64,000 bases of DNA from contig NZ_KB900372.1 in assembly GCF_000378725.1 (NCBI RefSeq), positions 1 to 64,000 on the forward strand, in the 5' to 3' direction. Within the stretch, counting starts at the first letter, position 1, and the number at the start of each line of letters is the position of its first letter. This DNA comes from Peptoniphilus lacrimalis DSM 7455 (lineage in GTDB: Bacteria > Bacillota > Clostridia > Tissierellales > Peptoniphilaceae). The notes under the pieces were generated by a model. That model ran no database searches. It saw only the letters and a program-made list of their open reading frames with translations, and was not told where the DNA came from. Position numbers and translations under genes: made by a program. This document shows positions 34,935 through 44,672 of the stretch, one piece after another.

Positions 34935-34982
34935 TTAATTCACCTCCATAATTAAAATAAATTTATTTAAAAAATAAATTAC

Positions 34983-36320
34983 CTAAAATGAAAAAGGCAT
35001 TTTAAACCTTTTTTTCTTCATGCCCTTAGACATGTTTCCAAATTGTTTCATAAGTTTTCTTAAATCTTTAAATTGTTTTATCAACTTATTAACTTCTGCA
35101 GGGCTAGTCCCTGAACCTAAAGCTATTCTCTTTCTTCTTGACGAATCTATAATATCGGGTTTAATTCTTTCTTTTTTGGTCATGGACCTTATTATTGCTT
35201 CTACTTTTGCAAGTTCACCCTCTGGTAACTTTACTCCCTTCAAAGCTTTTGAATTCACTCCCGGAAGCATTCCTAAAATATCTTCCAAAGGACCCATCTT
35301 TTTAATTTGCATCATTTGGTCAAGAAAATCATCAAAGGTAAAAGTCTGATTAATTATTTTTTCTTCTAATTCTTTAGCCTTCTTTTCATCAACAATAGCT
35401 TCAGCTTTTTCAATAAGGCTTAACATATCGCCCATGCCTAAAATTCTTGAAGCCATCCTATCTGGATGGAAGACTTCAATGTTATCCATCTTTTCGCCTG
35501 ATGCAATAAATTTAATAGGCACATCAGTTACAGCTCTTATAGAAAGGGCCGCACCACCTCTTGCATCACCGTCAAGTTTAGTTAAAATAACCCCAGTAAG
35601 TTTTAAGGTATCATCAAACGTGTCTGCTACATTTACAGCTTCTTGTCCTGTCATAGAATCAAGCACCAGTAAAACCTCAGATGGTTCTAAGGCATCATAG
35701 ATGTTTTTTAATTCTTGCATTAGTTTTTCATCTATTTGAAGTCTTCCAGCAGTATCAATAATTAAAACATCATTTCCATTTTTCTTAGCATGTTCAAGAG
35801 ATGCTTTTGAAATGTCAACAGGATCAATTTTATCACCCATAGTAAAAACTGGAACATCTACAGATTTACCTACAACTTGTAGCTGTTTTATTGCAGCAGG
35901 TCTATAAACATCACACGCTACTAAAAGTGGCCTTTTGCCTTCTTGTTTCATCTTATTAGCAAGCTTTCCGGCTGTTGTAGTTTTTCCAGCCCCTTGTAGA
36001 CCGCACATTAAAATAACTGTTGGCTTCTTAGAATAATCAATTTTTACCTGCTCTTTTCCCATAAGGTTTTTAAGCTCATCGTTAACAATTTTAATTACCT
36101 GTTGACCAGGTGTTAATGATTCTAAAACTTGAGAGCCTAAAGCTCTTTCTTTAGTGTTTTTTATAAAATCCTTAACTACCTTAAAATTTACATCTGCTTC
36201 TAAAAGAGCAAGCTTAACCTCTCTCATAGCTGCATCAATATCTTTTTCAGTTAATTTACCCTTGCCTGTTAATTTATTAAGAGTATTTTGTAATTTTTCA
36301 GATAAAGATTCAAAAACCAC
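34983..36320 (-). CDS. ffh: signal recognition particle protein Ffh
   Basis: A 445-residue SRP GTPase that targets nascent membrane proteins with FtsY. It has the N domain, G1 GLQGAGKTT, DTAGR, TKLDGDARGG, and a methionine-rich M domain with the RNA-binding SGTSPAEVNKLIKQF and a basic tail. The start is GTG with AGGGGGTG upstream. The SRP RNA gene is not in this window. Confidence 0.98.
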   Translation of the reverse strand: MVFESLSEKLQNTLNKLTGKGKLTEKDIDAAMREVKLALLEADVNFKVVKDFIKNTKERALGSQVLESLTPGQQVIKIVNDELKNLMGKEQVKIDYSKKPTVILMCGLQGAGKTTTAGKLANKMKQEGKRPLLVACDVYRPAAIKQLQVVGKSVDVPVFTMGDKIDPVDISKASLEHAKKNGNDVLIIDTAGRLQIDEKLMQELKNIYDALEPSEVLLVLDSMTGQEAVNVADTFDDTLKLTGVILTKLDGDARGGAALSIRAVTDVPIKFIASGEKMDNIEVFHPDRMASRILGMGDMLSLIEKAEAIVDEKKAKELEEKIINQTFTFDDFLDQMMQIKKMGPLEDILGMLPGVNSKALKGVKLPEGELAKVEAIIRSMTKKERIKPDIIDSSRRKRIALGSGTSPAEVNKLIKQFKDLRKLMKQFGNMSKGMKKKRFKMPFSF

Positions 36321-36330
36321 AATACACCCC

Positions 36331-36684
36331 CTATTCCAAGATTAAGGTTTTAATCTTTTTGTAGAGAACTTTATCATATTCTCTACTATTTTTTTCAAAC
36401 TCATCAAAGTATTTTTCTAGTTTTTCTTTTTTTAAAAGAGTTTCTTTATCTCTTTTTTTTGTAATATCTATGAGTTTAAGTTTTTTTTCATAATTTTCTA
36501 AGTTATTCTCTGCTCTTTTCATATTATCAGAAACAGCTTGTTTTGAAATATTAAATTCATTTGCTATTTCATTTAAAGAGCAATCATAAATATAATACAT
36601 ACTCATTACTCTTCTCTGTTTTTGTGGTAGTAAAGAACCATAAAAATCCATAAGAGTATTTATGCGAAAAAACTTATCTTCCAT
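36331..36684 (-). CDS. ylxM: SRP-associated DNA-binding protein YlxM
   Basis: A 117-residue protein with a sigma-70 region 4-like helix-turn-helix (NEIANEFNISKQAVSDNMKRAE) and a coiled C-terminal tail. YlxM interacts with the SRP complex in streptococci; its exact role is not settled. It is the first gene after the operon promoter and sits directly before ffh. Confidence 0.94.
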   Translation of the reverse strand: MEDKFFRINTLMDFYGSLLPQKQRRVMSMYYIYDCSLNEIANEFNISKQAVSDNMKRAENNLENYEKKLKLIDITKKRDKETLLKKEKLEKYFDEFEKNSREYDKVLYKKIKTLILE

Positions 36685-36704
36685 ATAATCACCATATTTA
36701 TAAG

Positions 36705-36725
36705 GGTCAACCTTTTTACTTGACC
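36705..36725 (-). other. leader hairpin of the ylxM-ffh operon
   Basis: GGTCAA and TTGACC form a perfect 6-bp stem around 9 bases, in the mRNA leader between the promoter and ylxM. No T run follows, so it is not a terminator. Confidence 0.45.
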
Positions 36726-36731
36726 TCTAGT

Positions 36732-36760
36732 ATTAAACCATAAATTTCTTTTTTTGTCAA
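36732..36760 (-). promoter_or_regulatory. promoter of the ylxM-ffh-rpsP-rplS operon
   Basis: TTGACA (36755-36760), a 17-base spacer and TTTAAT (36732-36737) with an upstream TG that makes an extended -10. It lies between ftsY and ylxM. Confidence 0.75.
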
Positions 36761-36786
36761 TATTATTTACTTATTTATATAAAATA

Positions 36787-38013
36787 TTATCCAAAAATTC
36801 CTTGCAAGAAATTATCTAAATTGAAATCTTGTAAATCGTAAATTCCTTCACCTACTCCCACAAGTTTTATGGGAATTTGTAGTTCAGATTGTAAAGCTAT
36901 GACAACGCCTCCCTTGGCGGTCCCATCAAGTTTAGTTAAAGCAATGCCTGTAATATTTACAGCATCTTTGAAAGTTTTTGCCTGATTCATAGCATTTTGA
37001 CCAGTCGTTGCATCAAGAACCAGAAGTGTTTCTCTGTAAGCTTCAGGATATTTTTTGTCTATTATTCTATTAATTTTTTCTAATTCTTTCATTAAATTAG
37101 CTTTGTTGTGTAATCTTCCGGCTGTGTCGACTATTAGTATATCAGCATTTCTACTTTTTGCTGCTGTAATAGCATCAAAAACAACGGCTGCTGGGTCTTG
37201 ACCTTCACTATGGCTAATTACATCAACATTTACCCTATTTCCCCATTCTTTTAGTTGGTCAATTGCTGCAGCTCTAAAAGTATCCGCTGCTGCAATTAAA
37301 ACAGATTTTCCTTCATCCTTATATCTTTTTGCAAGTTTACCAATCGTTGTAGTTTTACCTACACCATTTACTCCTACAACCAAAATTATTGATGGAGAAA
37401 TATCGCTTATTCCTTTATTTAATTCTTCATTCATTAATTTTTTTGTTTCTGACTTTAAAATATCTTTAACTTTAGATGGGTCGTTAATTTTTTCCTTGAT
37501 TATAGTTTCCCTTAAATTATCAATTAATTTCATTGTAGTATCCATTCCAACATCAGCTGAAATTAAAATATCTTCAAGGTCTTCAAGCATATCATCATCA
37601 ATTTTTACATAATTTCCCATTACGGTATTGATTTTTATGCCTACTTCTTTTCTTGTCTTATCAAGACCGCTCATTAATTTTTTGAAGAAGTTAACTTTAC
37701 CCTTGTCTTCATTGGGGGCTTCATCATTATCTAATTCTGAAGAATTTTCTACCTCAATTTCTTCTTTAACTTCAACTGAATTATTAGATGTTTTTTCTAG
37801 CCTATCTTCTTCTATATTTTCTTTATTATCTATTTCTTCAGTAAGATCTAAATTTTTTTCCTCATCTAAAAGAGTATGTGCTTCGCTAAAAATCTCTTCA
37901 TTTACCTTAGAATTCTCTTCTGGTATTTGCTCATTTTCTTCTTTGTTATTTATAGTATCTTCCTTAATTAAAGATTCTTTTTCTTTATTTTTCTTTTTAA
38001 ACCAGTTAAACAT
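36787..38013 (-). CDS. ftsY: SRP receptor FtsY
   Basis: A 408-residue SRP-receptor GTPase. Residues 1-105 form an acidic, glutamate-rich A domain. The NG domain follows with GVNGVGKTTTIGKLA, DTFRAAA, DTAGRLHNK, TKLDGTAKGG and GVGEGIYDL. It is at the end of the smc operon, with 8 bases between the two genes. Confidence 0.98.
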   Translation of the reverse strand: MFNWFKKKNKEKESLIKEDTINNKEENEQIPEENSKVNEEIFSEAHTLLDEEKNLDLTEEIDNKENIEEDRLEKTSNNSVEVKEEIEVENSSELDNDEAPNEDKGKVNFFKKLMSGLDKTRKEVGIKINTVMGNYVKIDDDMLEDLEDILISADVGMDTTMKLIDNLRETIIKEKINDPSKVKDILKSETKKLMNEELNKGISDISPSIILVVGVNGVGKTTTIGKLAKRYKDEGKSVLIAAADTFRAAAIDQLKEWGNRVNVDVISHSEGQDPAAVVFDAITAAKSRNADILIVDTAGRLHNKANLMKELEKINRIIDKKYPEAYRETLLVLDATTGQNAMNQAKTFKDAVNITGIALTKLDGTAKGGVVIALQSELQIPIKLVGVGEGIYDLQDFNLDNFLQGIFG

Positions 38014-38021
38014 AAGTCCTC

Positions 38022-41000
38022 CTATTGTAATTTTACTGAATATAGCTTACTAACACCTTTTTCTTCCATTGTCACTCCATACATAGTGCCTGCAATTTCC
38101 ATAGTTAGTTTTCTGTGTGTAATCATAATAAATTGAATATTTTCTAGAGTTTTTAGATAATCACAATATTTTTTAATATTAGCATCATCAAGTGCAGCAT
38201 CAATTTCATCTAATATGCAGAAAGGAGCTGGTCTAACTTTTAATAGGGCAAACAAAAGTGCAACAGCAGTAAGAGCTTTTTCTCCACCAGATAGTAATGA
38301 TAGTGATTGAAGTCTTTTTCCTGGTGGCATTGCCTTTATTTCGATGCCTCCATCTAAAATTTCGCCAGTCAACTCTATTTCCGCCTTACCTCCATCAAAT
38401 AAAATTTTAAAAATTTCATTGAAATTCTTAGAAATCTCAGCAAAAGACTTTTTAAAAATTTCTTTCATTTCCTTATCTAAATCTCTCAATATATTTTCAA
38501 TTTCTTCACCAGAATTTAATAGGTCCTGTCTTTGCTTTAAATTCATCTCTAGTCTTTCTTTTATCAATTCATATTCACCAATTGAATTTAAATTTACTGG
38601 TCCTAAATCCTGCAAATCTTTTTTTAACTTTTTAATTTCTTTTTCAGAAATCCTACCTAAATCTTTGTTTACTGCCTCATTTACAGAAGTTAAATTATAT
38701 TCTTCCTCTATTCTTCTCAAAGAATCATTTAAAATTTCTTCTTTTCTTTCAACTTTTGACCTGTTCTTTTCTCTTAAATTATTTAAATCAATCAGCTCTT
38801 CTTTAATTTTATCTTTATTTTCTCTTATTTCTTTTAATTTAAGACTTAAATTAGTTTTCTCTTCTCTCAAAGTCTTGTCTATTTCAATATTGTAAGACGA
38901 TGAATTTTCATTTTCAATCAAATCACTTTCAAAAGTAGCTATACTTTCTTCATTTAAAGTAATTTCATTTTTTAAATTATTTTCTCTTTCATAAGAGCTA
39001 TTGATAGCTTCATTTAAAACCTTAATCTCATCTGTCAATCTCTTTATCTCAATTTTTAAATAATTATTTTTCTCCTCAATTTCTCTTCTATTTAAGATAT
39101 TTTCTTGAAATTCTTCTCTTAGGCTTTCAATCTCACTTTTCTTATCAAGTAAATTATTTGAAAAATCATTTTTAGATAAACTTAATGATGAAAGGCTTGT
39201 ATTTACCTCTTCTAACTTCTTCTTGTTATTCTCAATTTCTAACTCATCTGAGGCTAAGCTTTTATAAATATCATCCAATTCACTATTATATCTACTTAAA
39301 TACTCTTCATTATTCAATTTAGAATTTTTTATATTTTCTATACTAATCTTTAAACTATTTATTATTTGTTCCAGTTCATTTATTTCTTTTTTATTATCTT
39401 GTTCAAGAATTTTATATTTCTCAATATTTTTGCTCAAAGTTTCAAGTTTTTCACTTTGACTTTTTATTTTTAAATTAATATCATCAAATTCTTCTTTCTT
39501 TTCCTTCAAATCATTTTTTCTAGAAATTAAATCTAAGTTTGACTTATTTACATAGCCACCAGTAATAGAGCCTGTAGTATTAAAAATATCACCATCTAAG
39601 GTTACAATCCTAAATTTGTTATTCAAAGTTTTTTGAAGTTTTGAGGCATTGGTAAAATTATCACATACAATAATTTTTCCCAATAAATTTGAATAAATAT
39701 TATAAAACTTATCTTGGAAAGAGATTAAGTTTATTGCAAAATCAATAGCGCCCATATTCTTATAGGGATTTAAGTTTAGATTTGAATTATTATTTTTAAT
39801 ATTATCAAGAGGCATAAAGGTAATTCTGCCAAATTTTTCCTTTTGTAAAAGTTCTATCATTGGGCTAACATCAGTTAATTTCTCTACTATTATGTTTTGC
39901 AGAGAACCACCTAAAGCAACAGAAATAGCTTTTTGGTATTTCTTTTCAAAATAAATATTATCTCCAACACTACCTAATATTTTATTCTTAAATAAGTTTA
40001 TTTTATTAGTATAATTCATAAAAGATTTTACACTACGATTGTATCCATCATAATTTTCAGATAAACTTTTTAAAAAATTCAAACGATTTAGTATGTCTTT
40101 AGACTTAAAATTTAAATCTTCTAGATTTTTACTTTGACTTTGAAATTCTCCATTAAGCTTTGATAAATTAGATGTTATTTCATCAGACTCTTTTAATTTA
40201 GCCTTTAATTTATCTTGTGAAGTCTTTAATTTTTCCTCATTGACTTTTAAAGAATCTATAAGTTCTATTTGATTTTCACTAAAATTAGAAATATTATTCT
40301 TTAAAATTTGGGATCTTTGTTTTTTATCTTCAAGGAAATTTTCTAAAGTTTGATTTTTAAAAGTTAAATTTTTAATTTGATTTTCTAATTCAAGTTCAGT
40401 CTTTCTTTTAGAATTCTCAAATTTTTCTTGTGAATCAATTTCTTTTTTTAAAATATCCAACTTATTTTTATTTTCTTCAATAATTATATTCAGTTCAGAA
40501 AGTTTATCTTCATTTAATTTAAGAGTTTCTGTATTTTTATTAATACTTTCATTATTATTTTCAATTTTTTCTTTGTCTTTTTGGGCATCACTTATTAAAT
40601 TCTTAATAGTAAGCTGTAAAGATGAAATTTTTTCTTTAAGTATTTCAATGTTAGAACTATTTTTTTGCTTAGTTAAATTATTTGTATTTATAAGCTCTTG
40701 GTTCTTATCAATTTTAACTTCAGTTAGTTCTAAGTTTTTCTCTAGTTCTTCTTCCTCTATTTTTAATGATGATATTTGATTTTCAATTGAATTTATTTTA
40801 GTAATTATTTGATTATATTCTTCAGATAAATTTTTTAGATCAACTTGCAATTTTTGATTATTAAAGTAAACAAAGTTAATATCTTTCTCTTTTAATTCAT
40901 TAAAAATTTTAAGATATCTTTTAGCTTTTAACATTTGAATTTTTAAAGTGCCTTCTTGATTTTCAATTTCTGAGATGATGTCTGAGAGCCTGGTGAGATT

Positions 41001-41558
41001 ATCCTTTGCCCTTTGTAATTTGTTTTGAGACTCTTTCTTTTTAAATTTATACTTTGAAATTCCAGCCGCTTCCTCAAAAATACTTCTTCTATCTTCAGCT
41101 TTATTGGATAAAATAGAATCAATTCTACCTTGACCTATAAGTGAATACCCATCTTTACCAATTCCTGTATCCATGAAAAGTTCTTTGATATCTTTAAGCC
41201 TACATTTTACATTATTTATTAAGAATTCTGATTCTAAAGAACGATACATTTTTCTAGTAACAGAAACCTCAGTGTAATCACTGAGAAGACTCTTGTCAGA
41301 ATTATCAAAAACTATTGTAACCTGAGCTAAGCCAAGAGGTCGCATATTATCAGTGCCTGAAAAAATAATATCTTCCATTTTTTGACCTCTTAAGTTTTTT
41401 GCTGAAGATTCTCCTAAGACCCACATAATAGCATCTGTAATATTTGATTTACCACTACCATTGGGGCCGACTATAGCCGTTATATCCTTATTAAATTCAA
41501 TTTTAGTTTTCTTTGCAAAGGATTTAAATCCTTCAATATAAACAGCTTTTAAATACAT
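38022..41558 (-). CDS. smc: chromosome segregation protein SMC
   Basis: A 1178-residue SMC ATPase of the condensin-like complex. It has Walker A GPNGSGKSN at about residue 33, two long coiled coils, a hinge near residues 510-690 (YNRSVKSFM, IITVEKLTD-like segment, GSITGGYV), signature LLSGGEKAL and Walker B CILDEIDAALDD. The length is normal. It sits between a radical SAM gene and ftsY; rnc-smc-ftsY linkage is conserved in Firmicutes. ScpA and ScpB are not in the window. Confidence 0.98.
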   Translation of the reverse strand: MYLKAVYIEGFKSFAKKTKIEFNKDITAIVGPNGSGKSNITDAIMWVLGESSAKNLRGQKMEDIIFSGTDNMRPLGLAQVTIVFDNSDKSLLSDYTEVSVTRKMYRSLESEFLINNVKCRLKDIKELFMDTGIGKDGYSLIGQGRIDSILSNKAEDRRSIFEEAAGISKYKFKKKESQNKLQRAKDNLTRLSDIISEIENQEGTLKIQMLKAKRYLKIFNELKEKDINFVYFNNQKLQVDLKNLSEEYNQIITKINSIENQISSLKIEEEELEKNLELTEVKIDKNQELINTNNLTKQKNSSNIEILKEKISSLQLTIKNLISDAQKDKEKIENNNESINKNTETLKLNEDKLSELNIIIEENKNKLDILKKEIDSQEKFENSKRKTELELENQIKNLTFKNQTLENFLEDKKQRSQILKNNISNFSENQIELIDSLKVNEEKLKTSQDKLKAKLKESDEITSNLSKLNGEFQSQSKNLEDLNFKSKDILNRLNFLKSLSENYDGYNRSVKSFMNYTNKINLFKNKILGSVGDNIYFEKKYQKAISVALGGSLQNIIVEKLTDVSPMIELLQKEKFGRITFMPLDNIKNNNSNLNLNPYKNMGAIDFAINLISFQDKFYNIYSNLLGKIIVCDNFTNASKLQKTLNNKFRIVTLDGDIFNTTGSITGGYVNKSNLDLISRKNDLKEKKEEFDDINLKIKSQSEKLETLSKNIEKYKILEQDNKKEINELEQIINSLKISIENIKNSKLNNEEYLSRYNSELDDIYKSLASDELEIENNKKKLEEVNTSLSSLSLSKNDFSNNLLDKKSEIESLREEFQENILNRREIEEKNNYLKIEIKRLTDEIKVLNEAINSSYERENNLKNEITLNEESIATFESDLIENENSSSYNIEIDKTLREEKTNLSLKLKEIRENKDKIKEELIDLNNLREKNRSKVERKEEILNDSLRRIEEEYNLTSVNEAVNKDLGRISEKEIKKLKKDLQDLGPVNLNSIGEYELIKERLEMNLKQRQDLLNSGEEIENILRDLDKEMKEIFKKSFAEISKNFNEIFKILFDGGKAEIELTGEILDGGIEIKAMPPGKRLQSLSLLSGGEKALTAVALLFALLKVRPAPFCILDEIDAALDDANIKKYCDYLKTLENIQFIMITHRKLTMEIAGTMYGVTMEEKGVSKLYSVKLQ

Positions 41559-42604
41559 TTATTCTCCATCTTATAATAATCTCTTATATCTATATTTTTA
41601 TCATCTATCTCAATGGTGAAATTATCTAATTTTTTCTCCATTAAAACCAACTTGTTTAACTTTAAATTTTCAATTAATTTTTTCTTATTCTTTGATTTTT
41701 GACCTGCTATATTTGATATATTTCTTCCGTTAGCATAGATTAATATATCTTTTTTCTCATCATTAGCGAGCAAATAATTTTTAAGGCAATTATACAAATA
41801 ATTTCCTTCAACTAACTGCCTATAAGCCGGATGAAATGGTCCTGCAACTACATCTCCATTATAATTAATATTTTCTGTTGGTTGCAAGCCTACCCTAATA
41901 ACATTGATATTATTTTTATAGTACAAATTAAGTATATCAGAAACGATACTTATTGAATCAGAAAGACTCAAGGCATCATAAGTCCCTTCATATAAATCAT
42001 TTTCAAGAGCAGTATCTTTAACAACAAGAGTCGGATAAATTCTTACACAGTGTGGATTTAACTTAACAAACTCTTTAGCAGTGTAATAAGATTTAGAAAA
42101 ACTATCTCCTGGAAGACCTATCATCTGTTGCAGACCTAATTTAAATCCATAATACTTAATTAGCTCTGATGACTTTTGAACACACTTGCTATCATGACCT
42201 CTGTTTGAAAGAATTAAAACACCATCATCAAGACTTTGAACCCCTAATTCAATAATGTCTACTCCAAATTTTTTTAAATTATCCAAAGTATCAGTGTCTA
42301 TACAATCAGGTCTGGTAGATAACCTTATATTATTGACTAAACCTTTCTTTTTATATTTAAAGGCAACAGATAAAAGTTCCGACTGAATATTCTTATCTAT
42401 AGCAGTAAAAGACCCTCCATAAAAAGCAACTTCAACATTATCTTTCCTCTTAAAATAAGACAGATATTCCAAAATAGTTTTTTCAACTATATCACTTGAA
42501 ATATCTGTAGAAACACCTGTGATTTTTTTTTGGTTACAAAAGCAGCAATCTAAAGGGCAACCCAAGTGAGGAACGAAAATAGGTATGATATTTAATTTAC
42601 TCAT
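41549..42604 (-). CDS. radical SAM protein (Elp3/oxygen-independent coproporphyrinogen oxidase-like)
   Basis: A 351-residue radical SAM protein with the cluster motif CPLDCCFCNQ near residue 18, followed by EVAFYGGSFTAID and a sequence of strands matching Elp3-type family members. No acetyltransferase domain or SPASM motif is present. The target is unknown; relatives next to rnc/smc are annotated only by domain. The start chosen is the ATG at 42604, preceded by AGGTGAT. A GTG at 42613 is in frame. It overlaps the ends of rnc and smc by a few bases, so it belongs to the plsX-acpP-rnc-smc-ftsY operon. Confidence 0.83.
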   Translation of the reverse strand: MSKLNIIPIFVPHLGCPLDCCFCNQKKITGVSTDISSDIVEKTILEYLSYFKRKDNVEVAFYGGSFTAIDKNIQSELLSVAFKYKKKGLVNNIRLSTRPDCIDTDTLDNLKKFGVDIIELGVQSLDDGVLILSNRGHDSKCVQKSSELIKYYGFKLGLQQMIGLPGDSFSKSYYTAKEFVKLNPHCVRIYPTLVVKDTALENDLYEGTYDALSLSDSISIVSDILNLYYKNNINVIRVGLQPTENINYNGDVVAGPFHPAYRQLVEGNYLYNCLKNYLLANDEKKDILIYANGRNISNIAGQKSKNKKKLIENLKLNKLVLMEKKLDNFTIEIDDKNIDIRDYYKMENKCI

Positions 42605-43298
42605 CAAAATCACCTAAAACTTTTAAAGCTTCATAAGCAGCCATCTGTTCAGATTTCTTTTTTGTTTTACCCATACCCTTACCATAGATTTTGCCTGAAA
42701 TTAAAACACTAGAAGAAAATGTCTTGTCATTATCTGGACCTATTTCATCAGTTAAAACATACTTGATAGTACAAGAGTCCTTTTGAACAAATTCCTGTAA
42801 CTTAGACTTATAATCTCTGTCATATAGCATTATTTCATCAAAAATATCTTCAAATAAAGCTAATATAACTTTTCTTGCAATTTTAAAGGAAGAATCTAAA
42901 AAAATTGCTCCAATAAGGGCTTCAAAAGCATCTGCTAAAATTGATTCCCTAAATTTTCCTCCGTTTTTTATTTCACCCCTGCCAAAATGTATAAGCTCTC
43001 CTAATTTTATATGATTAGCTACAACAGCCAAGGCGTGTTCATTTACACTTGCAGAACGCAATTTTGAAAGTTCACCTTCATTATAAAGCTCATATTTTTT
43101 ATAGTAATATTCACCCATAACAAGTCCCAAAACTGCATCTCCTAAAAATTCTAACCTCTCATTAGAATCAAAAGATTTGAGATTATTTTCATTTACATAA
43201 GAAGAATGGGTCAAAGCCTTGTCTAATAAAGCATGATTCTTAAAAAAATAATTTAAATTTTTTTCAAGAGTTTCTTTGTCAACTGACACACCTATCAC
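42597..43298 (-). CDS. rnc: ribonuclease III
   Basis: A 233-residue double-strand-specific endonuclease. The nuclease signature NERLEFLGDAVLG, the acidic ESILADAFEALIGAIFLD and a C-terminal double-stranded RNA-binding domain (KLQEFVQ, GKTKKKSEQMAAYEAL) are in order. The start is GTG, overlapping the acpP stop as GTGA. A second in-frame GTG three codons on is a minor alternative. Confidence 0.97.
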   Translation of the reverse strand: MIGVSVDKETLEKNLNYFFKNHALLDKALTHSSYVNENNLKSFDSNERLEFLGDAVLGLVMGEYYYKKYELYNEGELSKLRSASVNEHALAVVANHIKLGELIHFGRGEIKNGGKFRESILADAFEALIGAIFLDSSFKIARKVILALFEDIFDEIMLYDRDYKSKLQEFVQKDSCTIKYVLTDEIGPDNDKTFSSSVLISGKIYGKGMGKTKKKSEQMAAYEALKVLGDFDE

Positions 43299-43522
43299 TG
43301 TTCCAATTCTTCAACATATTCTAAAACATCGCCAATTGTTTTTAATTCTTCTATTTTTTCATCATCAACTTGAACATCAAGTTCGTCTTCAATAGACATG
43401 ATAAGTTCAACAAGTTCAATAGAATCAGCATTTAAGTCATCTTGAAAACTCATGTCTTCTCTTAAATCACTAACTTCCATATTAAATTCATCAGCTATTA
43501 ATTTTAAAATAGTATCTCTCAT
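43295..43522 (-). CDS. acpP: acyl carrier protein
   Basis: A 75-residue acidic carrier for fatty acid synthesis. The phosphopantetheine serine lies in LNADSIELVELIMS. Length and four-helix pattern are standard. It is translationally coupled to plsX by a TAATG overlap, fitting its role as acyl donor and acceptor in lipid synthesis. Confidence 0.97.
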   Translation of the reverse strand: MRDTILKLIADEFNMEVSDLREDMSFQDDLNADSIELVELIMSIEDELDVQVDDEKIEELKTIGDVLEYVEELEQ

Positions 43523-44508
43523 TAATTTTCCCCCAAATTATTTTTAATTTTATTAATTAATTCTTTATTATAAATATCTATTGCATAGGCACAAGCATTC
43601 TTAATTGCTTTAGCATCTGAATTACCATGAGCCTTAATAATAGGTTTTTCAAGACCCAACAAAATTGTGCCACCAACTTCTTTAGCATCTAATTTTTTAG
43701 AAAAATTACCTAAAATATTGGACATAAATTGCTTTTCATTATCACTTCCATGGCCAGTTTTTAAAGTGTAAAATAAACTTTTTAAAATAAATTCTGCTAT
43801 ACCTTCAATTCCTTTTAAAAGAACATTTCCAACAAAACCATCGCATAAAACAAGATCAGCTTCTGTATTAGTAATTTCTCTAGCCTCAACATTTCCAATA
43901 AAATTCAAATTTGAATTTTCTAATAATTCATAAGTTTCTTTAGCCAAGGAATTACCCTTACCTTTTTCACTACCAACATTTAATAAAGCAATTTTAGGAT
44001 TATCTATATTATAATATTCCTTTAAATATACTGAACCCATTTGAGCAAATTGCTTAAGTAGTATAGAATCTGTATCCATATTAGCACCAGAATCAATTAT
44101 CATTGTAGATTTCTTAAGTCCCGGAATGGAAGTTGGAAGAACAGCTCTTTTTACACCCTTAATTCTACCTACTAAAAAAAGTCCTCCTGCTAGAAGAGCT
44201 CCAGTTGAACCTGCAGAAATCACAGCATCTGCCTTAGATTCTTTTAATAAATTTAAAGCTACAACAATGGAAGCATCTTTCTTTTTCCTCAAAGCAAATG
44301 CAGGGTCTTCGTCATTTTCAATTTTTTGACTAGCACCTACAATTGAAATTTTATCTTTATCATAATCTAAATCATTTAGACAATCATTAATAAAATTTTC
44401 TTCACCAACAAAAATAATATCTATATTAAATTCATTAGAAGCATCAACCGCTCCTTTTATAATCTCTTTTGGATTATCTCCGCCATTAGCATCAAAAATT
44501 ACTTTCAT
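43522..44508 (-). CDS. plsX: phosphate acyltransferase PlsX
   Basis: A 328-residue enzyme that makes acyl-phosphate from acyl-ACP for phospholipid synthesis. It has FDANGGDNPKEIIKG, VISAGSTGALLAGG, LCDGFVGNVLLKG and GGTILLGLEKPIIKAHGNSD. The ATG at 44508 follows GGAGG; the longer TTG start at 44520 is within the ribosome-binding site. It heads the plsX-acpP-rnc-radical SAM-smc-ftsY operon. Confidence 0.97.
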   Translation of the reverse strand: MKVIFDANGGDNPKEIIKGAVDASNEFNIDIIFVGEENFINDCLNDLDYDKDKISIVGASQKIENDEDPAFALRKKKDASIVVALNLLKESKADAVISAGSTGALLAGGLFLVGRIKGVKRAVLPTSIPGLKKSTMIIDSGANMDTDSILLKQFAQMGSVYLKEYYNIDNPKIALLNVGSEKGKGNSLAKETYELLENSNLNFIGNVEAREITNTEADLVLCDGFVGNVLLKGIEGIAEFILKSLFYTLKTGHGSDNEKQFMSNILGNFSKKLDAKEVGGTILLGLEKPIIKAHGNSDAKAIKNACAYAIDIYNKELINKIKNNLGEN

Positions 44509-44530
44509 AATAACCTCCAAATACTATTTT

Positions 44531-44559
44531 AATATATATTATCGCATAAGAAAAATCAA
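44531..44559 (-). promoter_or_regulatory. probable promoter of the plsX operon
   Basis: TTGATT (44554-44559), a 17-base spacer and TATATT (44531-44536) on the minus strand, about 20 bases before the plsX ATG. An extended -10 alternative (TGCGATAAT) overlaps it. Confidence 0.5.
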
Positions 44560-44615
44560 TATTATTAGAAATAAATTTCAATAAATGCTGATTGATTAAT
44601 TGTAATGAACTTGTA

Positions 44616-44656
44616 TAAAAAAATATTTGTTGAGGAATTACCCCCAACAAATATTT
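44616..44656 (-). terminator. terminator after nifJ
   Basis: A 12-bp perfect stem (AAATATTTGTTG / CAACAAATATTT) with a 12-base loop and a run of T on the minus strand. Confidence 0.93.
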
Positions 44657-44672
44657 AAAATCTTTATAAATA

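Noticed and set aside
37628-38053. Plus-strand serine/leucine-rich frame opposite the ftsY acidic domain
   Set aside because: It is explained by glutamate-rich codons of FtsY read on the other strand. No promoter or ribosome-binding site is seen.
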